This document shows, piece after piece, positions 39,396-41,646 of a DNA stretch of 41,646 nucleotides. This DNA is from a virus. Position 1 is the stretch's first letter; each line of letters starts with the position of its first letter. The notes under the pieces are model-generated. The model made no database searches and was not told the origin of the DNA. It saw only the letters and a list, made by a program, of their open reading frames with translations. The position numbers were made by a program, and so were the translations under genes. The stretch spans positions 1-41,646 of IMG/VR virus record IMGVR_UViG_3300036785_000350; one strand, written 5' to 3'.

Positions 39396-40073
39396 GTGAC
39401 CACCACCGAAACCAGCCTCGCGACGTTTGACACCGTCATCGTCGCGCACACCAGCAGATCGTTGTGGGCCAGCGACCTCGCCCACCAAACCAACGCCCAC
39501 CTCAGCATCGACAACGGCCGACTCGGCTGCACCCAAAACCATTTAGCCGCATGGGAACACCACAGCAAGTTCACTAGCGCCGATTGGAGCGTGATCCTTG
39601 AGGATGACGCTATGCCGATACCCGATTTCACTGCTCAGACTGGTTTGGCGTTGGCTGCCGCACCCACCGACATCGTGTCCCTGTATCTCGGCCGGCAGAG
39701 ACCGCCGCAATACCAGGACGCGATCGCTGCCGCTGTTAAGCACGCTGCTCGGCATAACCACGCATACGCCACCGCACCAACACTTTTCCACGCCGTCGGC
39801 GTCGCCATCCGAACAAACCTGCTGCTCGGCATGCTCAAGCACGTTTCACACATCCACACCGGGCTCGACATCGACGAAGCCATCACAGAATGGGCGCGAT
39901 ATCACAACCGACTGATCGCCTACACGATGCCCTCTTTGGTGGATCACCGCGACCAGGGCACCATCGCCAAGCATCGGGATTATGCGCCGCGCGAGCCTGG
40001 GCGCACCGCCTACAAAACCGGCACCCGCGACACCTGGACCAGCGACGGCGTTACGACAATCGACATCCCATGA
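39396..40073 (+). CDS. Glycosyltransferase, GT25-like
   Basis: 225 aa from GTG 39396 with AGGAAA at 39387-39392. Motifs LGCTQNHLAAWEHH (43-56) and WSVILEDDAMPIPDF (64-78) are those of family-25 transferases (the E-D-D metal site). Later PTLFHAVGVAIRTN resembles the acceptor region. Third transferase in a row; together they suggest a multi-step glycan or glycosylated base. Its substrate cannot be read from sequence. Confidence 0.8.
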   Translation: MTTTETSLATFDTVIVAHTSRSLWASDLAHQTNAHLSIDNGRLGCTQNHLAAWEHHSKFTSADWSVILEDDAMPIPDFTAQTGLALAAAPTDIVSLYLGRQRPPQYQDAIAAAVKHAARHNHAYATAPTLFHAVGVAIRTNLLLGMLKHVSHIHTGLDIDEAITEWARYHNRLIAYTMPSLVDHRDQGTIAKHRDYAPREPGRTAYKTGTRDTWTSDGVTTIDIP

Positions 40074-40543
40074 CCAGCAGCCTCACCACTACCCAAACCA
40101 CCGAAGTCACCGCACGCGCCACCAACAACCCCAGCTACCCCGGCGGAAACATCTGCCAACGCAACCTCGCAGGCTGCACCCAAACCACCAACGTCGTCGA
40201 AACCGCCTACCCCATCAAACAATTGCAACAATTCCGATTCGACATCAACACCACCGACGTCAACTTCGCCGTCTGCAACAACTGCTCCCAAAACAAAACC
40301 CTCAACAACCTCGCCACACCACCGCTGAACGTCGCCGACATCGCCGGCAACATCGTGCAAACCGGAATCAACACCATCAACACGTGGATCGGCGACATCC
40401 AAACCGCGCTCGCACAAGTCCCGGCCGTGTCCAGCCTGATACCGGCACTACCGTCCATGGCCACCGACATCGCCACCGTCAACTCATGGATAGGCGACAT
40501 CAACAATTATTTCGGCATCCACCTCGGCACACTGACATCATGA
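40070..40543 (+). CDS. 157-aa protein after the glycosyltransferases
   Basis: ATG 40070 overlaps the GT stop. It has a Thr/Asn-rich N-terminus, four Cys (ICQRNLAGC, CNNC) and a helical C-terminal half with a repeated NTWIGDI / NSWIGDI segment. Thr/Asn richness makes it a possible glycosylation substrate or a virion protein. No homologue recognised. Confidence 0.65.
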   Translation: MTSSLTTTQTTEVTARATNNPSYPGGNICQRNLAGCTQTTNVVETAYPIKQLQQFRFDINTTDVNFAVCNNCSQNKTLNNLATPPLNVADIAGNIVQTGINTINTWIGDIQTALAQVPAVSSLIPALPSMATDIATVNSWIGDINNYFGIHLGTLTS

Positions 40544-40800
40544 CCGTCGGCAGAACACGCGACCGCGTCTACCAAGCGAACCGCAAGCGCATGTTTGAAA
40601 ACTCCGATACTTGCTGGTTGTGCGGCCAGTGGATCGACCCAGAATTGAAGTTTCCGGACAAGTGGTCAGGGACGGCTGACCATGTCTTGCCGATCGCCAA
40701 AGGCGGCCACATGCACGGCCCGATCATGCCGGCGCATCTGGGTTGTAACCGCAGCCGCGGCGCGAAGCTACCGCCCGCCAGACACGCTCGGAGATGGTGA
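40540..40800 (+). CDS. HNH endonuclease near the packaging end
   Basis: 86 aa from ATG 40540, overlapping the previous stop. Core CWLCGQWIDPEL, then TADHVLPIAKGGHMHGPIMP and HLGCNRSRGAK is a complete HNH. In many siphophages a short HNH protein is encoded just before the terminase and assists cos cleavage; circular joining of the window ends would put it there. This role is inferred from position. Confidence 0.82.
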   Translation: MTVGRTRDRVYQANRKRMFENSDTCWLCGQWIDPELKFPDKWSGTADHVLPIAKGGHMHGPIMPAHLGCNRSRGAKLPPARHARRW

Positions 40801-40802
40801 GA

Positions 40803-41276
40803 ATGAACATCACCGCTGAACAACGATTCTGGACAAAGGTCGACAAGACAAGAACATGCTGGAATTGGACGGCATCAGTCGAAGGCAAAGGTTATGGACA
40901 GTTCAGAGCACCCAACCAGAAGATGGTTAAGGCACATAGGTTCGCTTATGAGCAACTCGTTGGACCTATACCCGGACATCTGCAACTAGATCATCGCTGC
41001 CGCAACAAACGTTGTGTACGACCCGATCATCTGCGAATCGTCACAGACAAGCAGAACAAAGAGAACCTCACACAACTCGGCCGCAGCATTTCAGGAATAC
41101 GCGGTGTCACTTGGTCAAAAAAATCGCAGAAGTGGCAAGCAATCGTTAAGCACAATCGAAGACTTCATTCGGTTGGTTTGTTCGACAATCTTTCAGATGC
41201 CGAAGCCGCAGTGATTGCGAAACGCAATGAACTGTTCACACATAACGATGCTGATCGCGATTCAGGAGAAACATGA
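40803..41276 (+). CDS. HNH endonuclease with AP2-like domain (second copy type)
   Basis: 157 aa from ATG 40803 with GGAG at 40790-40793 (ATG 40794 is too close to it). HNH_3: CWNWTASVEGKGYGQF, LDHRCRNKRCVRPDHLRIV. AP2-like: SGIRGVTWSKKSQKWQAIV ... LFDNLSDAEAAVIAKRN, ending ELFTHNDADRD. The order and terminal motif match the gene at 7710, but without its N-terminal zinc knuckle. Its base composition is lower in GC than its neighbours, which suggests recent acquisition. Confidence 0.88.
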   Translation: MNITAEQRFWTKVDKTRTCWNWTASVEGKGYGQFRAPNQKMVKAHRFAYEQLVGPIPGHLQLDHRCRNKRCVRPDHLRIVTDKQNKENLTQLGRSISGIRGVTWSKKSQKWQAIVKHNRRLHSVGLFDNLSDAEAAVIAKRNELFTHNDADRDSGET

Positions 41277-41362
41277 TGGACGACCACACCATGATCGTCG
41301 TCATACTTGTCCTGCAAGTCATCGCCGTGCTACTCGCACTAGCGCCATGGCGGTGGCGATAG
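41276..41362 (+). CDS. 28-aa one-helix membrane peptide
   Basis: ATG 41276 has AGGAG at 41264-41268; it overlaps the last base of the preceding stop. The product MDDHTMIVVILVLQVIAVLL then ALAPWRWR is a single membrane span with a basic C-terminus. Very short, but the start site and topology are convincing. Function unknown. Confidence 0.55.
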   Translation: MDDHTMIVVILVLQVIAVLLALAPWRWR

Positions 41363-41384
41363 GTGGACTACCTGACGGCACCAC

Positions 41385-41538
41385 AACCATGGACCATCAA
41401 CCATGGACCATCCGGACCATGCGACCATGCAACCCCACCATGCACCCTCCAACCATGACCAACCCCACCATGTACCCTCCGAGCATCCACCACCCCACCA
41501 TGCACCCTCCGAACTACAACCCCACCATGCGACCCTCC
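41385..41538. repeat. Right-end repeat block (ACCATG-rich)
   Basis: AACCATGGACCATC is tandemly duplicated at 41385-41398 and 41399-41412. Then a 20-base unit [AC]ACCCCACCATGCACCCTCC occurs at 41431-41450, 41461-41480 (one change), 41491-41510 and 41518-41538 (one insertion), with a spacing close to 30 bases. It lies in the non-coding stretch after the last gene (41363-41646), before the terminase genes if the ends adjoin. It may be a packaging or replication site. I see no supported gene in this stretch. Confidence 0.7.
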
Positions 41539-41646
41539 GGAGACAACCCCCAACCATGCAACCATCCAGCAAACAACCCCACCACCCCAGCAAAGAGCGA
41601 TGGTGACCCTGGGGGGAAGGCCCCACGGGCGATTTTGAAGCCGCCT

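Noticed and set aside
41403-41606. A 67-aa His/Pro-rich coding frame
   Set aside because: It is produced by the ACCATG and CACCC repeats, has no ribosome site and looks like low-complexity translation of cis-acting repeats.
41363-41646. A CRISPR array at the right end
   Set aside because: Repeats are short, imperfect and themselves fill most of the period, with no spacer-like unique segments of equal length and no cas genes.

Overview
The window reads as an essentially complete temperate siphovirus of an actinobacterial, most likely mycobacterial, host. The evidence is the gene order (terminase, portal, MuF, scaffold, HK97-type capsid, connectors, major tail protein, frameshifted tail chaperone, tape measure, Gp37-like and glycine-rich minor tail proteins, lysis), the GC-rich coding with many overlapping stop/start junctions, GTG and TTG starts, an M15-type lysin with the SNH-x-GGT signature common in mycobacteriophage LysA, and a BPs-like integrase/repressor region. 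The last genes before the right edge (HNH plus repeats) are what usually precedes terminase, so the two ends of the window probably adjoin in the phage genome (inference).

Layout. 1-7.7 kb: repeats, terminase subunits, portal, MuF, scaffold, capsid and neck genes. 7.7-23.8 kb: tail genes, interrupted by three HNH endonuclease genes (7710, 9803 and an antisense one at 16503-17015). 23.8-27.6 kb: lysis region, with an M15+GH25 lysin broken into two reading frames, a DUF4185-like protein, a dual-start holin and a secreted protein. 27.57-28.03 kb: a leftward cluster of three tiny genes (membrane, coiled-coil and secreted). 28.09-28.42 kb: an HTH protein and a small Cys protein. 28.42-30.55 kb: a leftward block with tyrosine integrase, four small genes separated by two matching hairpins, and a 94-aa HTH repressor. 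30.64-33.6 kb: rightward early operon of very small genes, then a RecB-like nuclease and an HNH protein. 33.6-37.8 kb: SSB-like protein, primase/ATPase, a candidate iteron origin, a resolvase-like nuclease and a Zn-ribbon protein. 37.9-40.1 kb: three glycosyltransferase-like genes. 40.1-41.6 kb: two HNH genes, a mini membrane protein and a repeat block.

How it works together. The most informative locus is the switch at 30264-30640. The 3' end of the repressor gene contains the 3' half of a tRNA in antisense (T-arm and acceptor strand), which is the expected attP core. The viral repressor ends in Val-Ala-Ala, resembling an ssrA-type degradation tag. This is the architecture of integration-dependent immunity, in which integration would replace the unstable C-terminus. 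Here, unlike the compact int-rep arrangement of that class, four small genes including a one-helix membrane protein lie between int and attP. Divergent, apparently leaderless promoters and an 11-bp inverted repeat separate rep from the first rightward gene.

Other items worth attention are a 14-bp inverted repeat that would enclose the primase start codon in a branched RNA, iterons flanking an AT-rich stretch after the primase gene, and a lysin whose frame breaks between two zinc ligands. All functional statements are from reading the sequence and remembered family knowledge; no searches were run.
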